Below are positions 18,120-27,018 of a stretch of 64,000 bases of DNA, piece by piece; position 1 is the first letter of the stretch; each line of letters begins with the position of its first letter. The DNA is from an uncultured Bacilli bacterium. Lineage in GTDB: Bacteria; Bacillota_I; Bacilli_A; RF39; UBA660. The stretch is from NCBI GenBank assembly GCA_944358375.1, contig CALVQT010000002.1, positions 133,044 to 197,043 on the forward strand. The letters run 5' to 3'. The position numbers and the translations under genes are program-made. Below the pieces are notes generated by a model. The model made no database searches, was not told the DNA's origin, and saw nothing but the letters and a program-made list of their open reading frames with translations.

Positions 18120-18818
18120 ATGCTAGTATATGGTAAAAATGTAGTAAATGAAATATTAAATAGCAATACAAAAATATATAAAGTATTTTTAGATAATAAT
18201 TTTAAAGATAATAATATTTTAGATAAAATAAATAACAAACAATTAAAAAAGTTCCATCTTGATAAAAATACATTAAATAAAATGTGCAATAATTCAAATA
18301 ATCAAGGTATAGCTTTGGATATTGAAGAATATAAATATTTGTCAATTGAAAATGTTATTAATGATAAAAATTCTAATTTTATAGTTATGTTAGATAGTAT
18401 TGAAGATCCTCATAATTTTGGTGCAATTATAAGAACATGTGAGTGTGCAGGAGTAGATTATATACTTATACCAAAGAAAAGAAGTGTATCTGTTAATTCA
18501 ACTGTATATAAAACTTCTAGTGGTGCTTTAAATAATGTTAAGATAGTGGAAGTATCTAACTTATTTAATACTATAAAAAAATTAAAAGATAATAATTATT
18601 GGGTTTATGGTGCTGATGCAAATGGAAAAGATTATAAGAACATTAAATATGATAGTAAAACTTGTCTTATAATTGGTAGTGAAGGACATGGATTAAAACA
18701 AATTGTAATGAATAATTGTGATGAAATTATATCTCTTCCAATGAAAGGAAAGGTTAATTCATTAAATGCTAGTGTTGCTTGTGGAATTTTGATATATGAA
18801 ATTATGCAATATAAATAG
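18120..18818 (+). CDS. rlmB: 23S rRNA (guanosine-2'-O-)-methyltransferase RlmB
   Basis: SPOUT-class methyltransferase expected to modify G2251 of 23S rRNA. The start ATG at 18120 follows the ribosome site tgtggag; a GTG at 18108 without a site is the alternative. The product has 232 residues. The N-terminal substrate-binding domain (about 1-75) begins MLVYGKNVVNEIL. The knotted catalytic domain has motif 1 LDSIEDPHNFGAIIRTCECA, motif 2 IIGSEGHGLKQ and motif 3 ISLPMKGKVNSLNASVACGI. It lies directly before a sigma-H-like gene, the same order as the yacO-yacP-sigH region of Bacillus (yacP missing). Confidence 0.95.
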   Translation: MLVYGKNVVNEILNSNTKIYKVFLDNNFKDNNILDKINNKQLKKFHLDKNTLNKMCNNSNNQGIALDIEEYKYLSIENVINDKNSNFIVMLDSIEDPHNFGAIIRTCECAGVDYILIPKKRSVSVNSTVYKTSSGALNNVKIVEVSNLFNTIKKLKDNNYWVYGADANGKDYKNIKYDSKTCLIIGSEGHGLKQIVMNNCDEIISLPMKGKVNSLNASVACGILIYEIMQYK

Positions 18819-18825
18819 GAGGGTT

Positions 18826-19437
18826 ATGGAATATAAAGAAGTAAATGATAATGAACTTATATATTTATGTAATGAAAATAATGAAGATGCAGAAAACATG
18901 ATAATTGAAAAATACAAACCATGTATTTTAAATATTTTAAAAGAGTATTTAAAAGAATATAATATTATTGGTATGGAAGTTGCAGATTTATATCAAGAAG
19001 GATTAATTGGATTAATACATGCAATTAAAACATATGATAGTAATATTGATGTGAAATTTTATACTTATGCTTGTGCTTGTATAAAAACAAGCATTATGAG
19101 TAGTATAAGACATACTTTTAGACAAAAAAATAGAATATTGAATAATTCATATTCATTAGATAAATTAATAGAAGATACAGGAAGTAGTTTTTATGATATA
19201 GTAAAGGATGATAGAAATGATCCAACTAAAATATTATTAGATAATGAAGAGAATATAAACTTAATAAATGAAATAAAAAATAAATTAAGTAAAAATGAAA
19301 GAATAGTATTTGAATTAAAATTAAAATGTCTAAATAATCAAGAAATTGCACATTTAATTGATAAAGATAAAAAATATGTAGAAAATGTAATGTTTAGAAT
19401 TAACAAAAAATATAGAAAATTATTTATTGTTGAATAG
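18826..19437 (+). CDS. sigH: RNA polymerase sigma factor, sigma-H-like
   Basis: Sigma-70 family member of 203 residues. The start at 18826 is set by AGGAGGG; an upstream ATG at 18796 lies inside rlmB. Region 2: VADLYQEGLIGLIHAIKTYD and KFYTYACACIKTSIMSSIRHTFRQKNRILN. Region 4: LSKNERIVFELKLKCLNNQEIAHLIDKD with KYVENVMFRINKKYRK. The order, the length and the SYSLD segment after region 2.4 resemble Bacillus sigma-H (Spo0H), which runs the start of sporulation and competence. Position next to rlmB supports this, as in Bacillus. Sequence divergence is large, so a related alternative sigma factor cannot be excluded. A strong terminator follows. Confidence 0.8.
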   Translation: MEYKEVNDNELIYLCNENNEDAENMIIEKYKPCILNILKEYLKEYNIIGMEVADLYQEGLIGLIHAIKTYDSNIDVKFYTYACACIKTSIMSSIRHTFRQKNRILNNSYSLDKLIEDTGSSFYDIVKDDRNDPTKILLDNEENINLINEIKNKLSKNERIVFELKLKCLNNQEIAHLIDKDKKYVENVMFRINKKYRKLFIVE

Positions 19438-19443
19438 CAAGTG

Positions 19444-19473
19444 ACTATGAAATTAATTTATTTCATAGTTTTA
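19444..19473 (+). terminator. Intrinsic terminator after sigH
   Basis: actatgaaa (19444-19452) pairs with tttcatagt (19461-19469), then a T-run. Confidence 0.8.
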
Positions 19474-19505
19474 ATTTAATTATATATAAAAAACTGCATC
19501 ATTAA

Positions 19506-19534
19506 TTTACAATTTATATAACAGATGATATAAT
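19506..19534 (+). promoter_or_regulatory. Sigma-A promoter of the ruvA-ruvB operon
   Basis: TTTACA (19506-19511), 17-bp spacer, TATAAT (19529-19534) with an extended TG. No LexA/SOS box was recognised nearby. Confidence 0.85.
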
Positions 19535-19551
19535 TTACTAAGAGGTATGTT

Positions 19552-20100
19552 ATGTATGATTATATAAAAGGAATAGTTAGCAAAACACTTGCTAATTATG
19601 TTGTTATTGATTGTGGTGGAATTGGTTATAAAATATATACACCAAATCCATATAAATTTAAAGAGGGTAGTGAAAGTACTTTATATTTATATCACTTAGT
19701 AAGAGAAGATGAACAAACTTTATATGGTTTTAAAACTGAAGATGAAAGAGATGTATTTTTAAAGTTAATAAGTGTTAAAGGGCTTGGACCTAAAATGGCT
19801 ATGCCAATACTAGCTACTGGTTCTTTAAATGGAATTATTGATGCTATTGATAGAGAAAATATATTATATTTAAAGAAGTTTCCTAAAATTGGAGAAAAAC
19901 TTGCAAGACAAATTATTCTTGACTTAAAAGGAAAGTTAGCATCAGTTGAAAATCAAGAAGAGTCTAGTGATGAATTAGTATTAGCACTTGATTCTTTAGG
20001 CTATAAAAGTGCAGATATTAAAAGTATTCTTCCTAAAGTTGATAAAACACTAGCAATTGAACAACAAATTAAAGAAGCGTTAAAATTATTATTAAAGTGA
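19552..20100 (+). CDS. ruvA: Holliday junction helicase subunit RuvA
   Basis: Tetrameric Holliday-junction binder that positions the RuvB motor during recombination repair. The 182-residue product has domain I (MYDYIKGIVSKT...YVVIDCGGIGYKI), two helix-hairpin-helix motifs in domain II (LISVKGLGPKMAMPIL, FPKIGEKLARQIILDLKGKL) and the C-terminal RuvB-binding domain III (from about residue 140, DELVLALDSLGYKSADI). Slightly shorter than the usual 195-205. The stop overlaps the ribosome site of the next gene, and ruvB is two genes on, so this is one operon. Confidence 0.97.
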   Translation: MYDYIKGIVSKTLANYVVIDCGGIGYKIYTPNPYKFKEGSESTLYLYHLVREDEQTLYGFKTEDERDVFLKLISVKGLGPKMAMPILATGSLNGIIDAIDRENILYLKKFPKIGEKLARQIILDLKGKLASVENQEESSDELVLALDSLGYKSADIKSILPKVDKTLAIEQQIKEALKLLLK

Positions 20101-20108
20101 GGTTTATT

Positions 20109-20684
20109 ATGGTAATTGGAATTGATATGGATGATACTATTTGTTCTACTAATGAACGAATAATTATAGAAGCCGATAAGTATGATAAAGAGGTGTTAGG
20201 CGGTAGTGGTATAAAAGATATAAATGCTTATGAATTTACTGATATGATGGGTTGGCCTAAAGAAATGAAAGGTAAATTTTTTGCAGATAGATTAGAATAT
20301 ATTATGGATAATTCAGAAATAAAACCTGGAGCTAAAGAAGTTATTAATAAGTTGCATGATGAAGGAAATAAAATAATTATTATTTCTTTTAGAAAAGGAA
20401 AATATATTAAAGATCCTAATAAACTAACTAAAGATTGGTTAGAAAGACATGGTGTTTATTACGATAAAATATATACTGATACAGGAAGTAAAGTTGATGA
20501 GTGTATATCAAATAATGTAACTTTATTTATTGATGATAAAGAGTCACATTGTGAAGATGTTAGTAATGTAGGTATTGATGTAATATTATTTACTAATGCA
20601 TATAATCATGATGAGAATAGATTTGTTAGAAAAGATAACTGGAATGATATATATAAATATATAAAGGAGAAATATAATGGATGA
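20109..20684 (+). CDS. HAD-superfamily 5' nucleotidase (NT5C/YqfW-like)
   Basis: A 191-residue HAD phosphatase. Motif I is [13 protein letters not shown] (nucleophile Asp and acid/base Asp). Motif II is IIIISFRKG. Motif IV is [13 protein letters not shown]. The whole pattern resembles the 5'(3')-deoxyribonucleotidase family, proteins that remove phosphate from nucleoside monophosphates. The exact substrate cannot be read from sequence. It lies between ruvA (ribosome site tgaggt) and ruvB, and its last eight bases overlap ruvB. A nucleotidase inside a recombination operon is uncommon; it is most likely a co-transcribed passenger. Confidence 0.78.
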   Translation: MVIGIDMDDTICSTNERIIIEADKYDKEVLGGSGIKDINAYEFTDMMGWPKEMKGKFFADRLEYIMDNSEIKPGAKEVINKLHDEGNKIIIISFRKGKYIKDPNKLTKDWLERHGVYYDKIYTDTGSKVDECISNNVTLFIDDKESHCEDVSNVGIDVILFTNAYNHDENRFVRKDNWNDIYKYIKEKYNG

Positions 20685-21708
20685 GAGAATTATAACAAAT
20701 CATGAATTAGAAGCAGATACTTTTGAGAAAAATATAAGACCTGATTCTTTTGATGAATATATTGGACAAACAGATGTTAAAGAAAATATTAAAGTATTTG
20801 TTAAAGCAGCTAAATTAAGAAATACAAATTTAGATCATGTTTTGTTATATGGACCTCCTGGACTTGGAAAGACAACATTAGCTCATATTATTGCAAATGA
20901 GCTTGGAAGTAATATTAAAACTGCAAGTGGTCCAACTATAGAAAAAAGCGGTGATCTTGCGGCTATATTATCTACACTTGAACCAAATGATGTGTTATTT
21001 ATTGATGAAATTCATAGGATTCCTAGATATATAGAAGAAATATTATATAGTGCAATGGAAGATTTTAAATTAGATATTATTATTGGAGGAGATGGACAAA
21101 GTAGAAATATTAAAATTGATTTGCCTCCATTTACATTAGTTGGAGCAACTACTCGTGCGGGAGATTTATCTAGTCCTCTTAGGGATAGATTTGGAATTGT
21201 ATCTAAGCTTGAATTTTATAGTAATGATGAACTTGCGGCAATAGTAAAAAGAACAGCTAGAGTGCTGGATATTTTTATAGATGATAATGCTGCTTATGAA
21301 ATTGCTATAAGAAGTAGAAAAACTCCTAGAATTGCAAATAGATTATTAAAAAGAGTTAGTGATTTTGCTTTAGTTGACGGAGATGGAACAATTAATTTAA
21401 ATATAGTAAAAGAATCATTAAAAAGACTTAAAATAGACAATAATGGTCTTGATAATACAGATATTGAATATTTAAAAAGTATAATATATAAATTTAATGG
21501 TGGACCTGTTGGAATAGAATCTATCGCATCATCAATAGGAGAAGAAGCAACTACTATTGAAGATGTAATTGAGCCATTTTTATTGCAAGAAGGATATGTT
21601 AAAAGAACAAATAGAGGTAGAATAGTAACAGAAAAAACTTATAATCATTTTAATATATTTAAAAGTGAAAAAATAAATCAAAAGACATTATTTGATTATG
21701 TAGAATAA
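20677..21708 (+). CDS. ruvB: Holliday junction branch migration ATPase RuvB
   Basis: Hexameric AAA+ motor that drives branch migration with RuvA. The 343-residue product has Walker [10 protein letters not shown] (about residues 62-70), Walker B LFIDEIHR, sensor 1 [12 protein letters not shown] and the arginine finger in PLRDRFGI. The C-terminal winged helix ends with RTNRGRIVT. The ribosome site aaaggag lies in the preceding gene. ruvC is not present, which is normal for Bacillota (RecU is used there). Confidence 0.98.
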   Translation: MDERIITNHELEADTFEKNIRPDSFDEYIGQTDVKENIKVFVKAAKLRNTNLDHVLLYGPPGLGKTTLAHIIANELGSNIKTASGPTIEKSGDLAAILSTLEPNDVLFIDEIHRIPRYIEEILYSAMEDFKLDIIIGGDGQSRNIKIDLPPFTLVGATTRAGDLSSPLRDRFGIVSKLEFYSNDELAAIVKRTARVLDIFIDDNAAYEIAIRSRKTPRIANRLLKRVSDFALVDGDGTINLNIVKESLKRLKIDNNGLDNTDIEYLKSIIYKFNGGPVGIESIASSIGEEATTIEDVIEPFLLQEGYVKRTNRGRIVTEKTYNHFNIFKSEKINQKTLFDYVE

Positions 21709-21739
21709 TATTTCTACATGGAGGTGGAAATGATATTTT

Positions 21740-22892
21740 ATGAAAAAAGAAGAAATAAATAATTATTTAAAATTGGGAATTAATAGAGCAATAAAATCTT
21801 TTAATCACTTTTTAGATTTGTTAGATATTGATGTAAGTTTATTTTCTCATTTATTTAATATTTCAATAAAAGTTGATTTTAATAATGATGTAATAAAAAA
21901 AAATTAATGGTTATAAAGAAGAAGATAGTGTTATGGCAATTTATTGTGCTGCAATGCAAAATAGTGATGATGAAATATATATATCACAAGATTTTATTAA
22001 TAAATTATTAATAGATTTAAATAATAATTATATCACAAGACAGGATGTAATTAATGAAATAGCAGTAACTATTGTCCATGAAATAATACATAGAAATAGA
22101 ACTATAATATTAGATAATTCATTAAAAATAGATGATATGTATTTATATGATAAATATAATAAAATATTTGATAAAGATGAAATTGAAGATTATAAAAGGT
22201 TATTAGATGAGTCTATTAGTAGTGGATTTTATTATTTTTTTGATAGATATGTCCCTTTTAAATTAACATTTAAAAACAACAATTTATTAGATGTAGTTGC
22301 TTATGATAAAAGCAATAATACTTTTTGTATATATAATAATCAATTTTTTGGGAATGATAAAGAGAATAATATTGATTTATTTTTAGTTGGATTAGAACTA
22401 AATTCTGAAAATATAAATCATAAAAAAGATAATATAATTCCATATAAGAATGGGAATTACGAAGAAGATTATTTTTTTGGATCAGTATTTTATTATCATC
22501 AACAATATTTAAATGAAAGTTCTAAAGATAGAAATTATAGATTGAATAATATTGAATATTTAGAAGAAAATTTAGTAGAAGTAATAGCAAAATTAATTAT
22601 ATTTTGTAGAAAAGATAAAAAAATAAATTTAGATAAATTTTTAAAATTTTTAAATAAAAATGTAAATTCTGAAAAAATAACTGCCAAAATGATTAGTATG
22701 ATGGGAATACCTATGATTAGATGGTTTATTTTATCTAGTTATGAAGATGAATATGATGATAAACTATACAAGGCATTTAATAATAAATATAATTTATTGT
22801 TAAAATATTTTAAAAAATTATCAGAAAATGAACATGATGAAAAAACATTGAATCGTATTGATAAAATATTAGAAGGAAAATTAAGAAAATAA
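21740..22892 (+). pseudogene. HEIIH metallopeptidase-like gene, frameshifted at a 9-A run
   Basis: Two frames make one protein. Frame one (21740-21907, start ATG behind ggaggtgg at 21720-21727) encodes 55 residues, reaches nine A at 21895-21903 and stops at TAA. Removing one A would join it to the second frame, which runs to 22892. The second part carries a zincin motif VHEIIH (22077-22091), a typical His-Glu-x-x-His zinc-protease centre. The remainder, about 320 residues, is AT-rich and of no family I recognise. The break may be a true mutation, phase-variable slippage, transcriptional slippage or a read error. If the start at 21933 is used instead, the zinc motif is still made. No signal peptide or membrane helix is seen. 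Confidence 0.6.
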
Positions 22893-22893
22893 A

Positions 22894-22919
22894 AAAATAC
22901 TCTTAAAAGTATTTTTTTA
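22894..22919. terminator. Bidirectional terminator
   Basis: aaaatact-ctta-aaagtatttttt; it serves the metallopeptidase gene and the convergent lipoprotein gene, whose stop lies at 22917-22919. Confidence 0.75.
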
Positions 22920-23771
22920 ATTTTTATACAACTCTTTTTTATAATTAGTAATTATATCATTCATAATAGAAATATAATCTTTATTTTCATTTTTTTCTTC
23001 ATCATTTAATGTAAATAAATTATTTATTTCAATAGTAACAAGAGAATTGTCAGTAATTAACTTTTGTTGTCTTTCGTTAAATTCATCGCCTTCTAAATAG
23101 TATATATATTGAATACTTTTATTTAATATTAGTTTATTGGTATCTGAATAGGCTTTATCTATTTGCGTATTATCACTGTCTAAAGATATAACATTTATAT
23201 TATATTTTGTTAAATAATTTAATACATTATTAGTAGTTAATATTGTATTATAATTACCATTTTTACCAATATTATATAATTGTACATCAAGCTCAGATAC
23301 TTTTTCATTTAATTCTTTATATTTTTCCTCAATATCTTCTTTAATATAAGCATTTTCATTATAGTCAATTAGACTAGATTTAATGTTGCTGCATAACATT
23401 AAATAATTAGAAGGATCTAACCATATTCCTGAAATATCAGCATCATTTACCATTCCTTTAGTTGCATCTATTAGTTGTAAATTGTTATTTTTATTTAACA
23501 AATCTTTTGCTAAATAAGCCTCTCCAGCTAACCCTGAATATATAAATGTAGTTCCTTTAGAGTAATTATCTTTCATTTTTTCACTAACTTCATAGCTACT
23601 ATCAGAACCCATAGGGTAAACACTTTCAACTTTAGCATAATCCGAATAAAGTTCACTCGCTGCATATTCGATAGGATACATGGTTGTATATAAATATTCA
23701 TCATTGAAATTATATTCAAAATCACAACCACAAAGTAGTAAACATAAACTAATTATTATTATTTTTTTCAT
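22917..23771 (-). CDS. TroA/ZnuA-like substrate-binding lipoprotein lacking the usual His ligands
   Basis: A 284-residue secreted lipoprotein. The start at 23771 follows agaggtgaa; a GTG three codons earlier is possible. The signal peptide ends in the lipobox LCGC (acceptor Cys16). The fold signature of zinc/manganese ABC-binding proteins (cluster A-1) is visible: [11 protein letters not shown], then [12 protein letters not shown], then [12 protein letters not shown], then [12 protein letters not shown]. In metal-binding members the second and fourth segments carry histidines (PGADPHxYEPT, DPHxWLDP); here those positions are Ser and Gly. It may bind something else, or bind metal differently. 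No ABC permease or ATPase gene is nearby. Confidence 0.75.
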   Translation of the reverse strand: MKKIIIISLCLLLCGCDFEYNFNDEYLYTTMYPIEYAASELYSDYAKVESVYPMGSDSSYEVSEKMKDNYSKGTTFIYSGLAGEAYLAKDLLNKNNNLQLIDATKGMVNDADISGIWLDPSNYLMLCSNIKSSLIDYNENAYIKEDIEEKYKELNEKVSELDVQLYNIGKNGNYNTILTTNNVLNYLTKYNINVISLDSDNTQIDKAYSDTNKLILNKSIQYIYYLEGDEFNERQQKLITDNSLVTIEINNLFTLNDEEKNENKDYISIMNDIITNYKKELYKN

Positions 23772-23985
23772 AATATTCACCTCTAATTACTGGATCATAG
23801 CCGAATTTACCAAATGGATGACACTTTAGTATTCTTTTTATTCCTTTAAAAATTCCTTTTAAACCATATATTTCTAAACACTCTTTCATATAATTACTAC
23901 ATGTTGGGTAGAATCTACATGCATTGTGTGAATGAAAAGGAGTAATTTGATATATATTTATTAATTTTATTAATGCTCTTGTCAT
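23749..23985 (-). CDS. yidD: Membrane protein insertion efficiency factor YidD
   Basis: A 78-residue amphipathic protein that assists YidC-dependent membrane insertion. Family features are complete: [38 protein letters not shown] and GYDPV. Its 3' end overlaps the lipoprotein gene by 23 bases. No ribosome site precedes the ATG; instead TATAAT-like boxes lie about 10-20 bases upstream on this strand, so the mRNA may be leaderless or nearly so. yidC, rnpA and rpmH, the usual neighbours, are not in the window. Confidence 0.93.
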   Translation of the reverse strand: MTRALIKLINIYQITPFHSHNACRFYPTCSNYMKECLEIYGLKGIFKGIKRILKCHPFGKFGYDPVIRGEYYEKNNNN

Positions 23986-24071
23986 ATATTTATATTATAT
24001 AATATTATATGTTAAAAATAAATATTTTCTTTAATTTTAATTATAGTATTAGTAAAGTAGGGAGGCTATTT

Positions 24072-24921
24072 TTGAATAATTATAATAAAACATTAAAAAA
24101 TTAAATATGAATAAATATAATCAAGTAACTTATTTATGCTTCGGTCCAACAGACCAACAGGACCAAGCGGAAATATAGGAGAAATGGGACCAACAGGACC
24201 AAGTGGTAGTTCTAGTTTAAATCCTTTTGATTTATATGTTAGTCCCTCGGCACTAGTAGGTGGAGATGGTAGTCAATTATACCCATTTCAAACAATTGAA
24301 GAAGCATTACAAGTTGCTAAGCCAGATAGTGTTATAACACTTTTAAGTGGTATTTATGAAATTACAAATCAAATTGTTTTAAATATATTTGGATTAACAT
24401 TAAAAGCTAAAACAGGAGCATTAATTTTATTAAAATCACCTGTTATACCTATTTTATGTAATAGTGATAATATTACTCTAGACGGACTTACAATAACTAG
24501 TGATATTCCTTATCCTGTCGAGTTTATACAAATTGCTAAAAATAATAATCAAATAATAAATTGTAATATTTATGGTCCAAATCAAATAGGGGATTCTTCT
24601 AATTGGATTGTTAATAGAGGATTTGTACCTCAGGTTAATGTTTCTAATTTATTAGTAAAAAATAATATTTTTCATACATTACGTCAACCATCATATTTAA
24701 ATCCTAATTCTACTGGTACAATTATTAATAATGTAGTATATAACACAAGAGGATTTGTAGTAGATAGAGCAATTTTTTTATTTTCTGGCAATTCGTGGGG
24801 GATTTTAGAAAATGCAGTAGATATAGCTTTGCTTGCTGGAACTAAAACAGGAGAACCATATGATCCACTTTCTGAATTAATTGCAAATAATAGTGATGCA
24901 AGTATTAGTGATCAAAGATAA
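24072..24921 (+). pseudogene. Collagen-like (GPT repeat) beta-helix surface or spore protein, two frameshifts
   Basis: The ribosome site gggagg (24060-24065) leads to a TTG start at 24072, but that frame stops at 24102-24104. Adding one A to the six-A run at 24095-24100 would connect it to a frame reading MNKYNQVTYLCFGPT. Adding one G at 24152/24153, in the collagen repeat, would connect that to the long frame with GPSGNIGEMGPTGPSG. A domain of about 230 residues follows with repeating NNxI/INNVVY-type rungs (DGLTITSD, IINCNIYG, LLVKNNIFH), typical of right-handed beta-helices. Short leader, GPTGP repeats, then a C-terminal domain is the plan of BclA-type exosporium proteins. The product is probably spore-surface (inference). 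Confidence 0.65.
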
Positions 24922-24973
24922 AATTATATAGAAATATTATCATAAATGTGTTAAAATTATTTTGTGATTAAAA

Positions 24974-25621
24974 ATGAAAGATATATATAAAAATTTTGGA
25001 ATTGTCATAGAAAATACAAAATTATTAGAAATAGCATTAACTCACTCAAGTTATGCTAATGAGCACAATGTTGATAGTTACGAAAGACTTGAATATTTGG
25101 GAGATGCTACTCTTGAGATAGTTTGTAGTGAATATTTATATAAAAATACTAATTTTGTAGAAGGAAAAATGAGCAAACTTAGAAGTTTATATGTATGTGA
25201 AAACGCATTATATGAATACTCTAAAGATGTTAAATTAGCTAATTATATTAAAATTGGAAATGGAATTAATAAGCCAAACAAAACGATAATTGCTGATGTT
25301 TTTGAAGCTACAATGGCAGTTATTTACTTAGAAAAAGGTCTTGATGGAGTAAAAACTGTATTTAATAATTTGATAGTTCCATATATTAAAAGACAGGAAG
25401 ACTTTTTAATGGATTATAAAACATTATTACAAGAAAGTGTTCAAACAGTTAGAAAAAGTGTTACATATAATTTAATTTCTGAAAGTGGGCCTGCTCATCA
25501 TAAAACATTTAAAGTGGAAGTCATAATAGACGGTTTAGTTTATGGAATAGGAAAAGGATTAAGCAAAAAAGAAGCTGAACAAAATGCTGCTAAAGAAGCA
25601 TATATGAAAAGAGCAAAATAA
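24974..25621 (+). CDS. rnc: Ribonuclease III
   Basis: Double-strand-specific endoribonuclease for rRNA and mRNA processing. The 215-residue product has the RNase III signature ERLEYLGDATLEIV (residues 37-50, catalytic Glu40/Asp44) and the second acidic pair in IADVFEATMA (Asp108, Glu111). A C-terminal double-strand-RNA-binding domain (from about residue 148) ends in KGLSKKEAEQNAAKEA. The start has no good ribosome site; a TGT-TAAAAT -10-like box about 20 bases upstream suggests a very short leader. In most Bacillota rnc is followed by smc; here smc is 26 kb away. Confidence 0.96.
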   Translation: MKDIYKNFGIVIENTKLLEIALTHSSYANEHNVDSYERLEYLGDATLEIVCSEYLYKNTNFVEGKMSKLRSLYVCENALYEYSKDVKLANYIKIGNGINKPNKTIIADVFEATMAVIYLEKGLDGVKTVFNNLIVPYIKRQEDFLMDYKTLLQESVQTVRKSVTYNLISESGPAHHKTFKVEVIIDGLVYGIGKGLSKKEAEQNAAKEAYMKRAK

Positions 25622-25652
25622 AAAAGTCAAAATAGGTTTATTGACTTTTTTA
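25621..25652. terminator. Bidirectional terminator between rnc and the reverse gene
   Basis: aaaaagtcaa / ttgacttttt with an 11-nt loop. A- and T-runs flank both sides. Confidence 0.85.
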
Positions 25653-26579
25653 TTTTTGATTTAATAGTTCTAAATATAAATTTATATTGAAATTATGTTC
25701 ATTAATATCCTTATTTAGTAAAGTTTCTGTATCTATCATAAAAAAATTATAATTATTATTTTCATTTATTTCATCATCATCCCATGTAACATCTACATGT
25801 CTCCATTTATTGCCAAAATATACTACATTCCATATATGATTATCAGTAGTTACTTTAAAATTAGGTATATTTAATTCATCTAAAAATAAAGCAAATAAAT
25901 CAGTATACCCACTACATACTGCTTTTCCAGTATTTAATGCTCCATATGCATTACTCGATGGGGAATCTGTATCAACTAAAGTATATTCTTCATCATAGGT
26001 AATATTTTTCAATATGTAGTCTTGTATTTTCATTAAATCTTGTAATTTAATATTATTTTTATCTATATTAAAAGTTTTTAAAATTTGTGATATTTTTAAT
26101 TTTAAAACCATTATTTCTTCATCAGAATATAATTTTTCAATGTTTAATCTTATTTCTCCTGCAGTATTGGCGCTAGTATTATATTTTTTATATTGATTAT
26201 ATGTACTTACATAATTGTTAATAAGTGAAATATATTCATTATTATCAGCGAGTGTTAATACATCGTCATAACAATTTTTATATTCTTCTGGGCAATAAAA
26301 TGAAAAATTTTCCCAACCATTATTTAAAACCGTATAATATATATTTTTTAAATCTTCTATATTTTTAGGTTCAAAGTTATTAGTAGTATTTACTGTTTGA
26401 AAATTATAAGATCTACTATTATATTTACTACTTGGTATATTAACTTGTTTTGCTTCAAATATATTTATTAAAGTTACAAATTTTTCTTTAAAATAGTTAT
26501 AATCTTTTAAAAATATTGATAATAAAATACATAAAATCAAAATCAATACTATATCAAATAATATTCTTGTTCTATTCAT
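25650..26579 (-). CDS. Membrane-anchored transglutaminase-like protein
   Basis: A 309-residue protein. The start at 26579 is placed five bases behind ggtga; upstream TTG/GTG/ATG codons are alternatives. Residues about 7-26 form one membrane helix, so the rest is outside. The C-terminal third is a transglutaminase-like cysteine-peptidase core: Cys222 in GKAVCSGYTDLF, His248 in TDNHIWNVV and Asp263 in WRHVDVTWDD, the catalytic triad order of the superfamily. The middle (about 70-190) is helical and unassigned. Such proteins often act on cell-wall peptides or as spore-germination or envelope enzymes; the exact role here is unknown. Confidence 0.8.
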   Translation of the reverse strand: MNRTRILFDIVLILILCILLSIFLKDYNYFKEKFVTLINIFEAKQVNIPSSKYNSRSYNFQTVNTTNNFEPKNIEDLKNIYYTVLNNGWENFSFYCPEEYKNCYDDVLTLADNNEYISLINNYVSTYNQYKKYNTSANTAGEIRLNIEKLYSDEEIMVLKLKISQILKTFNIDKNNIKLQDLMKIQDYILKNITYDEEYTLVDTDSPSSNAYGALNTGKAVCSGYTDLFALFLDELNIPNFKVTTDNHIWNVVYFGNKWRHVDVTWDDDEINENNNYNFFMIDTETLLNKDINEHNFNINLYLELLNQK

Positions 26580-26625
26580 ATTCATCACCAAGTTAATTTT
26601 ATAATAATTTTAAAAAAATTACAAT

Positions 26626-26648
26626 TAAAAAAGTAGTTGTTACTACTT
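26626..26648 (-). terminator. Intrinsic terminator of rpsT
   Basis: Reverse strand: aagtagt-aaca-actactt followed by T residues. The stem overlaps the rpsT stop codon. Confidence 0.75.
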
Positions 26649-26894
26649 ATTATTTACTATTTTATTTAATCTAGCTTTATATCTATCTCTAGTATTTGCT
26701 TTAATTACTCCTTTAGATGTAGCTAAGTCTATTTTTTTATTAGCTAAAAGAGCTAATGAAGCAGCTTCCTCTTTAGTCAATGCTTTTTCTACTTTTTTAA
26801 TTGCAGTTTTCATTGATTGTTTAACTGTATTATTTTCAATAGTTTCTCTTTTTGTAATTAATACTCTTTTTTTAGCGCTTTTAATATTAGGCAT
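26643..26894 (-). CDS. rpsT: Ribosomal protein bS20
   Basis: Small-subunit protein, 83 residues, basic and helical, beginning MPNIKSAKKRVLITKRE with the family core KSMKTAIKK-like segment (QSMKTAIKKVEKAL) and the C-terminal KGVIKANTRDRYKARLNK. Strong ribosome site (ggaggtggaata) before the ATG. It is divergent from spoIIP; in Bacillus rpsT, gpr and spoIIP are also neighbours (gpr is missing here). Confidence 0.97.
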   Translation of the reverse strand: MPNIKSAKKRVLITKRETIENNTVKQSMKTAIKKVEKALTKEEAASLALLANKKIDLATSKGVIKANTRDRYKARLNKIVNNK

Positions 26895-26921
26895 TATTCC
26901 ACCTCCCTTAAGACTTCTTTA

Positions 26922-26950
26922 ATGATAGCAAATAAATTGCAAAAAATCAA
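26922..26950 (-). promoter_or_regulatory. Sigma-A promoter of rpsT
   Basis: Reverse strand: TTGATT (26950-26945), 17-bp spacer, TATCAT (26927-26922). Confidence 0.7.
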
Positions 26951-27018
26951 CAACCTAAACATGTATTTCGACATTTTTTTGATATTTTATTATATATAGT
27001 TATTATAAGGAGATGATT

